Source: Erigeron canadensis (Eukaryota > Streptophyta > Magnoliopsida > Asterales > Asteraceae). From it: 64,000 nt of DNA. Below, one piece after another: positions 42,026-54,033 of the stretch (position 1 is its first letter; each line of letters opens with the position of its first letter). A program made the translations under genes and the position numbers. The notes under the pieces are model-generated. The model did not search any database and was not told where the DNA came from. It worked only from the letters and a program-made list of their open reading frames with translations. The stretch lies in contig NC_057761.1 in NCBI RefSeq assembly GCF_010389155.1, positions 18,106,501-18,170,500 on the forward strand, read 5' to 3'.

Positions 42026-43689
42026 CCACATATGTGATCTATTAGTTACAAAGATCAAAACTTGAAAGGGGTTAAGGGTTGGTTTGTTTTTAATAATTGT
42101 AAAATAATTAAAGGAGATTTTTCTTATTTTTTTAATTAAAAACGAATTTAATTAAATAAAATCAGGGTTTTTGTTTAATTAATTTGACCTAATTCAATGG
42201 TGGATTAAAACCTCGAGCAAGTTTTGAGTTATGTGAATTGACATAATTTATTTGATATAAATTGCATGTTGTGTATCTTTTTTATTTAAAGTTGTTAAAT
42301 AAAAGGTATAATCACAAAGAATTCATGCAAGGTTACTTGTGATTATTACTGAATATATAGATATATATATATATATTGCAAAGCATGATGATCAAATAAT
42401 TAGGGTTAATTATTAGATAATTGTGTGACTGTGAATTTTTCGTATGATTTTCTTGATTTGCGACAGTTCACTAAAAACTTTATATCTTTTAATCGGTAAT
42501 GAGTTAGAAGTTGTGCTTTGGAAAGTAGATGCTCAACACATAGGGCTAAAACTTTGTAGTTCTGACCGAAAGCTGAATCGGACCAGAAACAGGTCTAAAC
42601 TGGTCGTCAAGATGCTGGAAATTTCCAGTCAGCATGTTTATGTGTTTATGTGTTTTACTTGGTAATTAAGTTGCTTAAACGCTTACGCAATCAAGGTAAC
42701 TTGATGTATGTGGTCCTTTTCTTCGGAAAGGGGAGCTGGGATTTAAACATATGCATGAACTATAGTGACCATGTTTAGGTGGCCCACCTTAACTTGTTAC
42801 ATGATTAATATAGTTCAGTAATTAGTAAGTTTATTAATTTTTGCTTGTTTATAAATTGTATAAAGGTGATGCAAAAATTGTTTTCTTGGAAAAATATAAA
42901 CTTGACTAAGAACTATCGAAATAGAGATTTCATTAATAAAATTGGAGTCTTACAACCTTGAGATACACCGGCTCACCCATTTGAACAAACTCTAAGAGAG
43001 GTATAAGTCGGAGTGCGTTAGCCTTCTAAAAGGGCGGGTTTTTAATTGCGTCCATCGCAAACCTTTGCCCTTGCGCTTCTTTGTGCGTTCAAATGGAGCT
43101 ACCGAGCTCTCTTATGTTGTTAAGACTATAAAAATGATTTTATTAAATATTATGTTATGAAGATTATGCATGAGTCTTCGTACATAAGCTTTTGATTCAC
43201 ATCAAATGCATTACCCACTTAAAGTTAAGTCAATGCCACTCACTTTGATTAGAACACTTGTCAGTGCTTTTCGCTCTGCGTGAGACCGTAGGCGAATTGT
43301 ATCTCTTCAAGGTAGATTACCACTCGCTGTGAGACAGCAATGGACTATCTACATGTTCTTAATTGGGGGACTTAAAACGAGTTAAGAGTTGAGATCCTTG
43401 ACCCGTGGCATAAGATGGGACAAAACATGTTTACAAAACACTTAATACCCCTTTAAAGTATTGTTGTAAGTCACATATCTCTAGGAGTTGCATGAATGCA
43501 ATTATCGATTCTCGATTACTTTTTCAATACCGTCGTTTCTAGCTGATCAACAGATGAAATGACTGTATGTCAAGTTGGATCCTAGCCTTAGTGAAAGTAA
43601 TTTGTTAGATGAATTTAACAAGGGTAAATTACATTTCTTAAGGATAATTATCGAAAATACCGATAATTGAACTTTTGTCTGTTTTGAAG
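42026..43689 (+). other. Long untranslated leader of element F
   Basis: 1.66 kb without a gene. A (TA)n run lies near 42357-42376. The 73-codon ORF at 42444-42665 has no domain. Confidence 0.6.
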
Positions 43690-44420
43690 ATGGCAACAAC
43701 AAATCCTTCTCAAAACATAAACCAATTGGCTTTCAGGTCGATGCTAGAAAGGGAAAGACTTTCTGAAGCCAAACTTCAATGACTGGTTTCAAGTCATTGA
43801 TGAGTTGTTCCGGGAGCGAATGATTCAACTGAAGAGTTGGCAGCATACAATGCTCGGTACAATAGACAAAATGCGCTTGTTTGATGTTGGGAAGCATGAA
43901 TGCTGACCTTCAAAAGCAATTTGAACATTCACTTCCATGTGATATGCTTAGCGAACTCAAGTCTTTGTACATAAGCAAGCCGGAGTGGAGTTTTTTGACT
44001 TAGTTGATCAACTTCATGACTTGCGAGACGAGCAAGGAACGTCGGTTAGTCCTCATGTACTCAAGTAAAGGAGGTACTTTGGGCATTTGGAAAGGTTGCA
44101 CTATGCTTATCATATGCCTATTACTATTGGCATGAACCTAAAAAAAAGGATTTTTTAGGAGTTGGTGCGCAATTATAATATGCATAGCATGAGTAAAACC
44201 ATAGCTAAACTTCATGCCATGTTAATTGAGTATGATAAAGAGCTTCCAAAGAAATCTGCTACACCCCGAGTTCTTATGATCAAGGGGGGAAGGGTTCAGA
44301 AAGCAAAACAATCGTAAGCTAAGGGCAAGATTTTTGGTAAGAGAAAACAAGTTGTGTAGTTTCAAAAACCTTAAAAGACCCTTTCGGTAAAAAGAGCATA
44401 CGGCTAAAGTATCTAGCTGA
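43690..44420 (+). pseudogene. gag: Element F gag
   Basis: ATG 43690 opens MATTNPSQNINQLAFRS, a typical TNT-type gag start. The frame stops after about 30 codons and the NFNDWFQVID segment continues in another frame. Parts of the capsid region can be followed to about 44300 (LHDLRDEQG, LHAMLIEYDKELPKKS). A basic linker (KRKQV) is seen near 44340. No zinc knuckle can be found. Several indels are present. Confidence 0.7.
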
Positions 44421-46744
44421 GTTGAATGCGAAGAAGAAGCAAGTTGGTTCGGCCAGTGCTTCAGGTATCTTCAAAATTGAATTATATGTGTTGTTATAAA
44501 AATAATAATTCAATAGCAAAAGAGTCAAGTTTAACTTGGACTCTAACTATCTTTGACATTGTCATCTTGTTTAATTTTGTCAAGAAAGGCATTTTAAGAC
44601 TTCAAAGGGACAGTGTCTTACAATGAAATGATGAATCATTTGATAAATGCATGTTTTTGACATTATTATTAGCAAGAAACGCATTGAAAATCTTCAATAT
44701 GAAGAGATCTTGCAATCAAATGATGAATCATTTGATAAATGGGTTGTCGTTAGCAAGAAATGCATACTTCAAATTGAAGGGATCTTAAAATCAAATGATG
44801 AATCATTTGACAAATGCATGCCTTGTGTTTTCGGCAAGATGACAAGAATACCTTTTTTCCGCATAAAACCGGAGAGAGCTAAGGAATTACTTGGACTAAT
44901 ACATTCGGGTGTATGTAGCCCATCTAGGCATATGTCAAGGAAGGGTACTAGCTACTTCGTCACTTTTACGGATGATTTCAGTCATTATGGTTATGTTTAA
45001 CATAAACATGAAGTCTTCGAAACATTCAAGGAAATTAAAAGTGAAGTAGGAAATAAACTTGTTAAAACCATCAAGATTCTTCGTTCGGATCAAGGTGGGA
45101 AATACTTAAGCAAGAGTTAAGGATCATCTAAAAGCTTGTGGATTTATCCAAGAGCTTACTCCTATATAAAGGTATATGTGAAAGAAGAAATCGAACCTTG
45201 TTGAACTTGAACGATAAACCTTAACACTCTCCCATTTCATTTTGGGATTATGCTCTTGAGACTGCTGCATGCATTCTCAATATGGTTCCAACCAAGAAGG
45301 TTGACAAAACACCGCATGAATGTGGTGTTAAGTGCATCTTTATAGGATATCCAAAGGAAACAATGGGTTACTACTTCCACTTTCCTAAAGGAAAACACTG
45401 TCAAGGGATATAGATTTGCTGAGTTTTTTGAAGAGCAACTCATATCTCAAAAGGACAGTGGGAGGATTGTTGAACTTGATGAGCATCAAGAAGATGTGTC
45501 AACTTCAGAAAGCACTAGTAATCTTCAACTTGGAGGGGGGGGATGTTCAAAGAGATGAATCTCTAGATGAATATCAAGTTGAAGATGAAGCGATTCCACT
45601 TCGTAGGTCCTCAAGGACAATACGTGCTCGTGAAAGATTAAATCTTATGATTGAATCTGAAGAACACATAGTAGGAGATTTGAATGAACCTCCTAATTTC
45701 AATGCAGCATTATCATATCCGGGATCTGACAAATGGCTTGAAGCTGCGAATGTGAAAATGAAATCCATGAAAGATAATCAAGTCTGAAGCTTGGTTGATC
45801 TTCCACCAAATGGTAGAATCGTTGGGTGTAAATAGATCTTCAAGAAAAAGACCGACATGGATGAAAATGTACACACCTATAAGGCTCGTCTTGTAGCAAA
45901 AGGTTATACTCAACTTTTTGGAGTTGATTATGAAGAAACCTTTTCTCCCATTGCGGACATTAGAGCTATTAGGATCATCTTAACCATAGCAACGTACTAT
46001 GACTATGAGATATGACAAATGGATGTCAAAACCGCCTTTCTTGAATGGTTTTTTGGAAGAGGAAATCTATATGGTACAACCGGAAGGTTTTGTCAATCCA
46101 GAACATCCCAACAAAGTATGCAAACTTCAAAGGTCCATTTATGGATTGAAGCAAGCATCAAGAAGTTAGAATAAAAGGTTTGATGAAAAAATCAAAAAGT
46201 TTGGTTTTGCTCAAAATCCTGATGAGCCATGTGTATATCGCAAAGCTAGTGGGAGTAATGTCACTTTCCTTGTCTTGCATGTAGATGACATAATGATAAT
46301 TGGAAATCACATTCCAATGTTGAAAGACGTTAAATCTTATCTTAGAAAGTGTTTGGCTATGAAAGACTTGGGTGAAGCGGCATTTATACTTGGAATCAAG
46401 ATCTATAGAGATATAAGTAAACGGTTGATTGGATTAAGTTAAAGTGCTTATATAGATAAGATCTTGAGGAGATTCAAGATGGAAAATTTTAAGCGCGGGA
46501 ATTTGCCTATGCAAAAAGGACTTAATTTATCTAGCAAGAACGGTGCTTCTACACCTGAAGAGGTGGAGCGTATGAAAAGAATCCCTTATGTTTCGGCAAT
46601 GGGATCTATCATGTATGCGGTAAGATGCACTAGACCTAAAGTTATGGTCGCTCAAAATATTGTTAGCCGATATCAGCAAAATCCCGGAGTGGATCAGTGA
46701 ATTGTTGTGAAGAATATTCTTAAGTACATGCGGGCTACTAAAGA
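44421..46744 (+). pseudogene. pol: Element F pol: integrase and reverse transcriptase remnants
   Basis: The GAG-pre-integrase region (CMPCVFGKMTRIPFF, LLGLIHSGVCSP, YFVTFTDDFSHYGYV) is followed by SDQGGKYLS of the integrase core. Reverse transcriptase motifs come in several frames: [58 protein letters not shown] (where copia has YVDD, near 46279) and the MGSIMYAVRCTRP connection motif. The frame ends abruptly in ILKYMRATKE at about 46744, where element D begins. RNase H is absent. At least eight stops or frameshifts occur. Confidence 0.85.
44620..44835 (+). repeat. Local triplication in the GAG-pre-integrase region of F
   Basis: The segment AATGATGAATCATTTGA(T/C)AAATG occurs at about 44630, 44717 and 44796, preceded by related AGCAAGAAA...GAT(C)T words. 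The repeat period is about 80-90 bp and it encodes SNDESFDK in the last two copies. It duplicates part of a conserved motif region. Confidence 0.7.
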
Positions 46745-46749
46745 AGTAT

Positions 46750-47953
46750 CACTTTCAGCCCAATCTTTGGCTATCAGACTCTTCCCATCTTTCTCAGCAT
46801 TCTTACTTAGCTCAGCAACTTGTGCTTTGAGAGCTTTGTATTTTATCTTGAGCTTGGAGTATTTTTCATTTCTTCCACCTTTGGATGACCCAGCTTGCAC
46901 AGACTCCTTAGATCTACAATCACCAGCCATATGTCCAGTCTTACCATACTTGTAGCAAGTGACTTTGGACATATCAAATGGTTTCTTGGTCTTATCAGCT
47001 TGTCCACTTTTACCTTTTCCTTTAAACTTTCCAAAGGATCTCCTTTTTATCCTATCAGCCAACATAGCCACTTCATTGGCTAACTCATCACCATCGGATT
47101 CTTCAACTTCAGATTCAGAACAAACAGATTCAATGTTAGAAATCACAGAACACGATTCATTGATGCAGGGAATGATCTCACTGGATATTGAACTAGGGTG
47201 TTCAGTCATGGATGCAACAAGTGCAGTAGGAGGCTGACTATAAGAATCACCCATAGCAATCAGCTTTTCAGCCTCTAAACATTCTTGATTATGGAGTAAA
47301 CCAAAAATTCCAGGGAGATCAAGATCATGATACACAGATTTTAGTTTTACAGAAGAAATATAATTGTTCCACTTTGGTGGTAATGAATCTAAAAACTTGC
47401 TTTTCAAAACTTCATTTTTCTTGGTAATACCAACAACAGCTAGATCATTAACCAAAGCATTAAAACGGGTATGAGTGTCTGTTAAGGACTCATTCCTCAA
47501 AGAGAAGAATCTTTCATACCTTCTTTTGAAGGTGGTAATGGTAGATTCCATGGAGGTAGAGCAACCTTCAAACATGACAGTCAAAGTACCCCACATCTTT
47601 TTAGCAGTAGAACACATTTTAATAAAATGATAAATGTTCTTTGGCACAACTTGGACAATGAAGTTATGTGCCCTCACATCCAAGTTTGCAAGTCTCCTAT
47701 CCTCATCCCCCCAATCTGCCCTATCTTTGACAATGGTTATAACTATGGCAGGGATGGTTGGATGACCATCCCTTACCACTGCATCTACAACAAGAGTCAG
47801 TGTAGGTACATAAGGACCATCAGTCAAGATATCAGGCATATTGTGGTCAATGGATTCAAGGAACAAAGACATACGACCTTTCCACCCACTGAAATCATCT
47901 TTATCAAACATAGGTAGTCGGGTTGATGAACCATTATCAACATAAGATGACAT
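46750..47953 (-). pseudogene. gag: Element D gag (truncated)
   Basis: ATG 47953 starts MSSYVDNGSS, followed by FDKDDFSGWKGRMSLFLESID, GPYVPTLT, DEDRRLANLDVRAHNFIV and MWGTLTVMFEG. These are the UBN2-type capsid motifs shared with gag of B and C. The frame is open for about 400 codons and includes FNALVNDLAVVGI, an acidic region and a zinc knuckle CYKYGKTGHMAGDC, in which the second Cys is Tyr. It continues through YSKLKIKYKALKAQVAELSK into AKDWAESD and then runs into sequence of F. Tyr in place of Cys would weaken zinc binding. Confidence 0.9.
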
Positions 47954-48010
47954 TATGCTTTACTTAAAGAAAAATAAGCAAGGATCAAGTCAAGTTAATT
48001 CTTAACCCCT

Positions 48011-48022
48011 GCTCTAATACCA
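48011..48022 (-). other. Primer-binding site of element D, one base changed
   Basis: Minus strand TGGTATTAGAGC, one C-to-T change from the usual TGGTATCAGAGC. Confidence 0.8.
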
Positions 48023-48024
48023 CT

Positions 48025-49068
48025 TATACAGTCCAAGAAGTGTAACAGAATACCAAAGTATAATGTACACAAATAGTTGTAGAGGGGGGGTGAATACAAC
48101 TTTCGTTTTTCCTTAGTTATATATTATGAAAATAGTTTTACAGATTCAATTATATATATTTAGAGCATACTATAAAGACAAGAATCAATTAAAACAATAA
48201 AGCAGAAAGTAAACATTCTTAGACACAGATTGCGTTTTTCTAATGTAATCCTTTATTAAGAAATGATCTATACAAAGAATTACAGGGTTGTTGCGGAAAC
48301 AAGATAACCTACAATATCTAAACAACCCCTGAAAATGACAAACAACAATCAATAAGTTTCTTGCTTAAGAGAAGTAGCCCAAGTTGACTCCTCACAGGCT
48401 AAGCTGTGTATAAGAGCAGAGAAACTTTCTGTGAAGAATGAATCAAACGAATGTCACACATATGCCTTCAAAGATTGTAGCTTTTATAGGCGAAAGCTTC
48501 AGATTCTCTTGGTATCCAAATAAGCCACGTCTTCAGTTATGGTTGGACGATCAAAAGAATATAAGATTGTGCCTTCATCGTACTTGTGGTCCCAAACCAG
48601 TGGCACGATATTTTTGATCGTCCAATGAGAGTATGGACACGCATATGTAAATAGACCACCAACCTAGATTTAAGGAATCTTCCTTATCACGTCATACAAC
48701 ATTACTCAGCAAATCCAGGTTGTTATCTTCACTTGATTGTCAGACACAGATTGCTCGTTTGTCAAGAGCAAATCTGTCTAAGTGTTCTCCAAGCTGACTG
48801 CAATCCCAAGCTGACTTCCACTATCAGCTTGATCTTCTATCTTCAATCCTCCTCTTCGACTTGGATTGAATGCTATTCCCATTTGATGCAGCTTGAACAA
48901 CACAACTTCCATAAATTAAACAATTACAGAGTATAAAGCTTTATTCTGGGTCGCAAGCTGTGTCAGCTTTGACATACCCAGATTACAATACAAGAACCAA
49001 AATAAATTACAAGTGTTTACCTACAGATTTGTCATCATTAAATTTACATCCTTCGTTGGGAGTCAACA
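48025..49068 (-). repeat. 5' LTR of element D
   Basis: Minus strand starts TGTTGACTCC at 49068 and ends at 48025, where the expected TG on the plus strand reads TA. Six AAGCTG or CAGCTT words lie in 48789-48970. The 48-kb side holds a run of seven G near 48086. Confidence 0.78.
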
Positions 49069-49790
49069 TTCTAAATGTCCATTGTCAATTAGTTATATAG
49101 GAATATAATTAAAGTAAGACAATTGTGAGAGATTGGTGAAAATATTTAAGGGAAATTTTAAAGATGGTGGATTTCGTACCAAATTCACATGATATTCAAA
49201 AGAAATATTGGACTTACCCCACATAACGAATTATCATTTTATGGTCGGCATCATTAAATGAAATTCGTGAAATGGTTACTTTATTTATCCTTTGACTTGA
49301 GATACAAGTTAGTTATGTATGTGTGGATTGCATTTTTAGATGTAGTTCCTAACTATCCTGAACAAGGTAGTAATAAAGAGCAATTTTCATAAATGTTAAG
49401 AAACGACATGGTCAGACACTTGTAGTCAATATAGGATTTGTTCCTTCAATTTGCAACTGAACTATAGTACCATTTGGGTCCCTCATTAATTAATTAAGAT
49501 GTTTATATGGCCATACCAAAATAAACTCAAGAGGAAGTCTTGACTAATTTGGTAATCTTGATTAATTGTAGAAATGAGAAACATAATCGTTAATTTATGA
49601 AATGACATTGATCCATATTAACAATTAACAAGGGTATCTGAACAAAGGGATATTAAAGACTAAATCAGTTCAAATTGGCAATTTAAGAAACTATTCTTAA
49701 ATATTTCCGGGAGCATTGGCGTGTTGTTAGACGCTAACCAATGTTATTGCTTTTATAAAATAACATGCTCAAGTGAGAGCTGTTGGAGTG
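49069..49790 (+). other. 3' non-coding part of element F
   Basis: AT-rich, no coding motif. A purine tract next to the 3' LTR is not evident; AAGTGAGAGC directly precedes 49791. Confidence 0.6.
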
Positions 49791-50164
49791 TGATCATGTT
49801 AAATATAAACGCATGTCCGGAAATAATTTAAGCCTAAGGGGTCACACGAAATGACACGGTAACTCTATGAAATTAATTAATGTATTAAAGTAATATATTA
49901 ATTAATATGATCACAAAATAATTAATAAACAATCGTTTAAAGTTAAATAAACGTTTATTAATTAATTACTTTGAAAAGAGAAGGATTTAAGTGAAAATTA
50001 GGAATTAAGGAAACTTCCTAAATATCACTTAAGGGCCCGGTTTTCTAAGGCATGGAAAAGCCTTGATTAAATTTGTCCATCAAGTTTTAAACCCTAACAT
50101 TTATCCCTATGTATAGGGGTTAAGGTTTAAAGGTTTTGTATGACAAATTAGATTTGTAAAATAT

Positions 50165-50475
50165 GGGTTTTGATCATTTGAAAATTAAAATTTTCGTGAA
50201 AACTAGAAAACTGCCAAAACACATTGTGATCTGAATTTAACACGATGTGTTTTTAATATGTTTTTCAAAAACACATTGTGTTAAGTTCATATCACAGTGT
50301 CTTTGAACAATTTTCCGATTTACAACGCTATGAAAAACACACCGTGATATAAAACTTAACACAACGTATTTTAGGTTACACAATAAAAACACATTGTGTT
50401 AAATTAAGATCACAGTGTGTTTTGGTCAGTTTTCTAGTTTTCAAAAAAAAAATAGTTTTCAAATGAATATTTCAC
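50165..50475. mobile_element. Mutator-like MITE with long terminal inverted repeats in the F 3' LTR
   Basis: The 311-bp insertion is flanked by the 10-bp duplication TGTAAAATAT (50155-50164 and 50476-50485), which is single at 41518-41527 in the 5' LTR. The arms share GAAAACTAGAAAACTG and AAAACACA-TGTGATCT words over about 85 bp in inverted orientation. Internal ACACATTGTGTTAA-like segments add further self-complementarity. The 9-10-bp duplication and G-start arms fit a Mutator-type MITE; it has no coding capacity. Confidence 0.85.
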
Positions 50476-50559
50476 TGTAAAATATATCTAAACCTCTTTT
50501 TTCTCTCGTGCAATGCCTCGGTCGAAAAAAACAAAACCACATTTACAAATTATGTTCCA

Positions 50560-51083
50560 CTAGCTAATCAACCCGGATTCAATCCGGGTAGTTATAAACA
50601 TGTTTTTATTATAAATACAAGATAAAAGTATTTGTAATAGGTGAACTTTGATGTTAATATTATTGAATTTAATACAACTTTGAACATAAAAATCATTTGA
50701 AAGATTCAAAATGCCGATACATTTTGTATACTTGAAACTTTTGGATATTTGAATTAGTACACATATAAAAAGTGGTTTTAAGAAAAAATGGAGAGTCGAC
50801 AATATTAAGATGCATGTACAATTACTAATAAAAGAACCATACTTGCGAATTGAGATGATGCGGGTCAAAAATACGTAAGAGAAAATAATACATGAAAATT
50901 AAATGGTAAAATTGGAAAGGAAGGAAAAGAAATAAGAAAAAATGTTAAATTAAAAAGAAATACTTTTGTTAAATGACATCATCTATTTTAAAAATAAGGT
51001 GTATAGAAAATTTTTAGTTTTCCACATCAACTTTTTACTAAAAATATCTTTTTAAAACAATCCTCTTTTATTTATAATAGAGA
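50560..51083 (-). mobile_element. Non-autonomous Helitron (524 bp) in the F 3' LTR
   Basis: On the minus strand it starts TCTCTATTATAAATAAAAG (51083) and ends CTAG (50560), with hairpin ACCCGGAT-TGA-ATCCGGGT (50571-50589) just before the end. It lies exactly between A 50559 and T 51084. The sibling LTR has the empty site ...TTCCA/TTCGTG at 41592/41593, so no bases were lost or duplicated. These are all hallmarks of Helitrons. No Rep/helicase ORF is present. Confidence 0.92.
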
Positions 51084-51452
51084 TTCGTGATCAATTAATT
51101 AATGTCACATAGCATTAATTATAGTCTTGTGTTTTGGTTTGATGGCAACAAAGTTTAGTTTTCTTCTAGTGGTTCGACAGAAGTAAAACAAAGGTTTATA
51201 AACAAAGAGTTGTTTGGTTCGTGATCGGATACTAGCATACATCATATGGGTGTCAAGTGTGCGATCGTAGAGGGGTTTTACTTTAGACCCTAAATAATAA
51301 TAATAATGATATTAATAATATTATTGGAAGCTTTGCGCAAAAGTACACATTTTGATTCTCTCTTTATTAATTAATAGTATTGCATATACATTTCTTTCCG
51401 TTGTGTACTCATGAATTGTTATATGTTTATGTGCTCATATTCTAACACTAGA

Positions 51453-52705
51453 ATGGAACAAATGACTTGTTAAGGTCCGCCTAACCTCTTGTAAAAGAAA
51501 AAAAGGTCTACGTGGCCCTCAACACTTTTGTCTTCAATTTTGTTTAATAAAAAAGTTAACACTTATCTCTACTCATTTATAAAAGTTGTTATCTCACCAA
51601 GCCATCTCTCTATATTAAAGGATTCCAATAGCTTAAATGGCACTCACCCATTCTTCCCATTTTTCTTCTATTTGCTAATTCATCATTCCCATTTTATTAT
51701 GAGGTCTTTTCTCTCACAAACATTAAAACCTTAATCCCTCCAAACATCTAGCTGCCCATTCTTCATAGTCCCCCCTTTTTATTTTTTTATCTCACAGGAC
51801 ATAACATAACAATTGACAATTAAAGTAATATTACTAATATTAAATTGACAGCTTATTCAAACTATACGAGATATCACCATTAATGGATCATGCAGAGATG
51901 ACACGATCATAAATTGGAAAAAAGTCTCGGACTTTTTCATCACCAAACTTTTTAAACTGAATACATTTCTATGATTACCTTGCTTCTCGCAACATAAGTG
52001 TTAAGGCTTGCATCAGGGATGTTGATTACGGAAACGGTTTGATGTTTACTTCTTTTAATTGACGTTGTTCACTTTAACGTCGTTGATAAGTTCCCTATAT
52101 AATATATATATATATATATATTCTTTTCCAACTAAATACATTGAATATATTTTTTTAGTGTGACGTATAACCAACAAAACTAGAAATGTGGTCTACAAAG
52201 AGGTCTTACAAATTTTATAATTTTTTGGTTCCCATTTTCTGTTTTTTCTACATTGTAAAAACCGGTTATTTCTTCAACTTTTGTTACTGTTTTGCATAAA
52301 CTATTTGTTAATGTCATAGCATTTATGAAATTGAATTCCAAAATTATTCGTAATAATTTTCAGTGCAGATATTTCTTGCTACAATGCGAGCTATACAATA
52401 CTAGCCACAAATCTGCAGATTATATTGATCTTTAGGTTCAGGGTCGGCCGTTAGGTGGCTCATATGGAGCTAGATAGCTAGACCCACTTCTTTCGGGGCC
52501 ACAAATTTTATAAATCTGTATATATATATATACTCTTTAGTACGAAATCTCTGTATTAGTGCCTAAATGATAACGTGGGCTATGGTAAACCATTAGAAGA
52601 AAGAAAAGCTCTCATGCTTTGGACTTTTAACTTGACATCTTTTGTGTCTCTCTGTTTTCAGTGTAGAAAATGTATATCATCGTAATATTATGCTATTATA
52701 TTTTA
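51453..52705. other. Intergenic, nothing recognised
   Basis: AT-rich; a (TA)n run near 52100. Short ORFs lack domain features. Confidence 0.55.
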
Positions 52706-53159
52706 CAGTAAAACCTCTATAAATTAATAATATCGGGACCAGGGTATTTTATCAATTTAGCGAGATATTGTTATATCGATAAATTAATAAATGATTAATT
52801 TAAAGAAATTCATGTATGACGAGCTTGAGGATGATTCGGTAGCTTTGAACCAGTCACTTGAAAAGAAGCAATGCAAGCAGCAACAACACTTCACAACTTT
52901 TTGTTGCAATACGAGTAGATAATGCCTTCACTCTTAAGTGCAATAAGGAGATTAAAAAAAACTCATTATAGATTTAAAGTTAAAAAAGAAAACAAATGAC
53001 TAAATTTAGTTTACTAGATAAAATTTTATTATTATAGATTTAAAGTTAAAAAAGAAAACAAATGACTGTAAATTTATCATTAAAAGTCGGGACCGGACAA
53101 ATTATTAATTTTATCGAGCTTATTAATTTATCGAGTATTATTTTATTGAGGTTCTATTG
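52706..53159 (+). mobile_element. Emigrant/Lemi1-like (pogo superfamily) element with transposase relic
   Basis: It starts CAGTAAAACCTCTATAAATT and ends ...GAGGTTCTATTG, diverged inverted termini, with TA on both sides (52704-52705 and 53160-53161). CAGTAAAACCTC is the terminus of the Emigrant/Lemi1 group. Inside, near 52865-52920, the plus strand reads EAMQAATTLHNFLLQYE then a stop, resembling the C-terminus of pogo-like transposases. A segment of about 37 bp (ATTATAGATTTAAAG...) is duplicated at about 52964 and 53032. Confidence 0.8.
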
Positions 53160-53748
53160 TACTATTGAATTGCTATATTAGAGGCCCACATTTTTATTTT
53201 CGAGCCAGTCCTAGAAAATTTTTACATCCTCAAAGACGACACGGTTTATGTTTATTGGTTTGTTACTTTCTGGTAGAATAAAAAACAAATAATTTTTTTT
53301 GTTTTTTGGTTACAAACAGTAACAGCTAAACAATAACAAGAAGTAGTGTTAATCGGTCAGTAGGTATTTGGGTTTCTTTATTTTGAGTTAGAATAATAGT
53401 TATAAAGGAGATATTGGTTTGTGAAAATAATAAAGGAAGGATTTTGGAAATTGTGTTTGCATAAAAGTTAATAAACCTACTGAAGTTGGAACAAGTACAC
53501 TTTACATACGATACAAAACAGTGACTCATTTGGAACACCTTCTAGGCTTCCACTATTATTTTTTTAACAACTCTAGTAATTAGACTCAGCGGTATTGTCT
53601 CTTTATCGTGCGATAGAAATCGACCGATATTACTTTGCAAATTGAACCGTAAAAGTCAACATGTACATCATTCATAGTTTATCAACACATATATGATACC
53701 TTATGAAACCTGTGTGTTAACACGGGCCAACAAGCCATTCTTATAAAA

Positions 53749-54033
53749 AATTACACAATAGTTACGTATAAAAGTACAAAATTGCTCTTAATACACCCCA
53801 TATGGAAAAAGTTATTAGAAATTAACAAATTTGCCCATAATAAGTTAATTTATACTCTAAACTTTTATCTTCATAATTTACACTTTAAGCCTTTATTTTC
53901 TAATATATTTTCATTATCACATCTACATCAACCTACACCACTCGATAACAATAGTCATTGTTATCACCATCCGACACCGACACCACTAGACCGCCGCTGA
54001 CACCGCCGTCGCATTGTGCGGGTATCATGCTAG
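53749..54033 (+). mobile_element. Probable non-autonomous Helitron, 3' end at 54033
   Basis: The 3' end has CGCA-TTG-TGCG as a hairpin followed by GGTATCATG and CTAG (54030-54033), then T. The CC-rich segment before it resembles the element at 63353-63604. The 5' end at TCTTATAAAAA (53749) is a guess, since the preceding base is T instead of the expected A. Confidence 0.6.

Larger units (their letters stand above)
46745..49068 (-). mobile_element. Element D: truncated Sirevirus-like element inside F
   Basis: Only the 5' LTR (48025-49068), a mutated PBS and most of gag remain, on the minus strand. The left end breaks inside gag (about 46745) against the reverse transcriptase/RNase H border of F. 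To the right of D the RNase H of F is also missing. One deletion spanning the rest of D and the neighbouring part of F explains both losses. Confidence 0.82.
41135..51447 (+). mobile_element. Element F: old TNT/Tork-type Ty1/copia element with CTAGA target duplication
   Basis: Two related LTRs start TGTTG(A/G)AGTGTGATCATG at 41135 and 49791 and end TTCTAACA at 42012 and 51447. CTAGA flanks both sides (41130-41134 and 51448-51452). The PBS, a long leader, gag and a decayed pol lie between. Sirevirus-like fragment D sits inside, and the 3' LTR has gained a MITE and a Helitron. RNase H is lost at the D junction. Many stops and frameshifts show that this is the oldest element here. Confidence 0.93.
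49791..51447 (+). repeat. 3' LTR of element F, with two later insertions
   Basis: It aligns with the 5' LTR outside 50165-50475 (MITE) and 50560-51083 (Helitron). It starts TGTTGGAGTG and ends TTCTAACA, followed by the CTAGA duplication. Confidence 0.92.
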
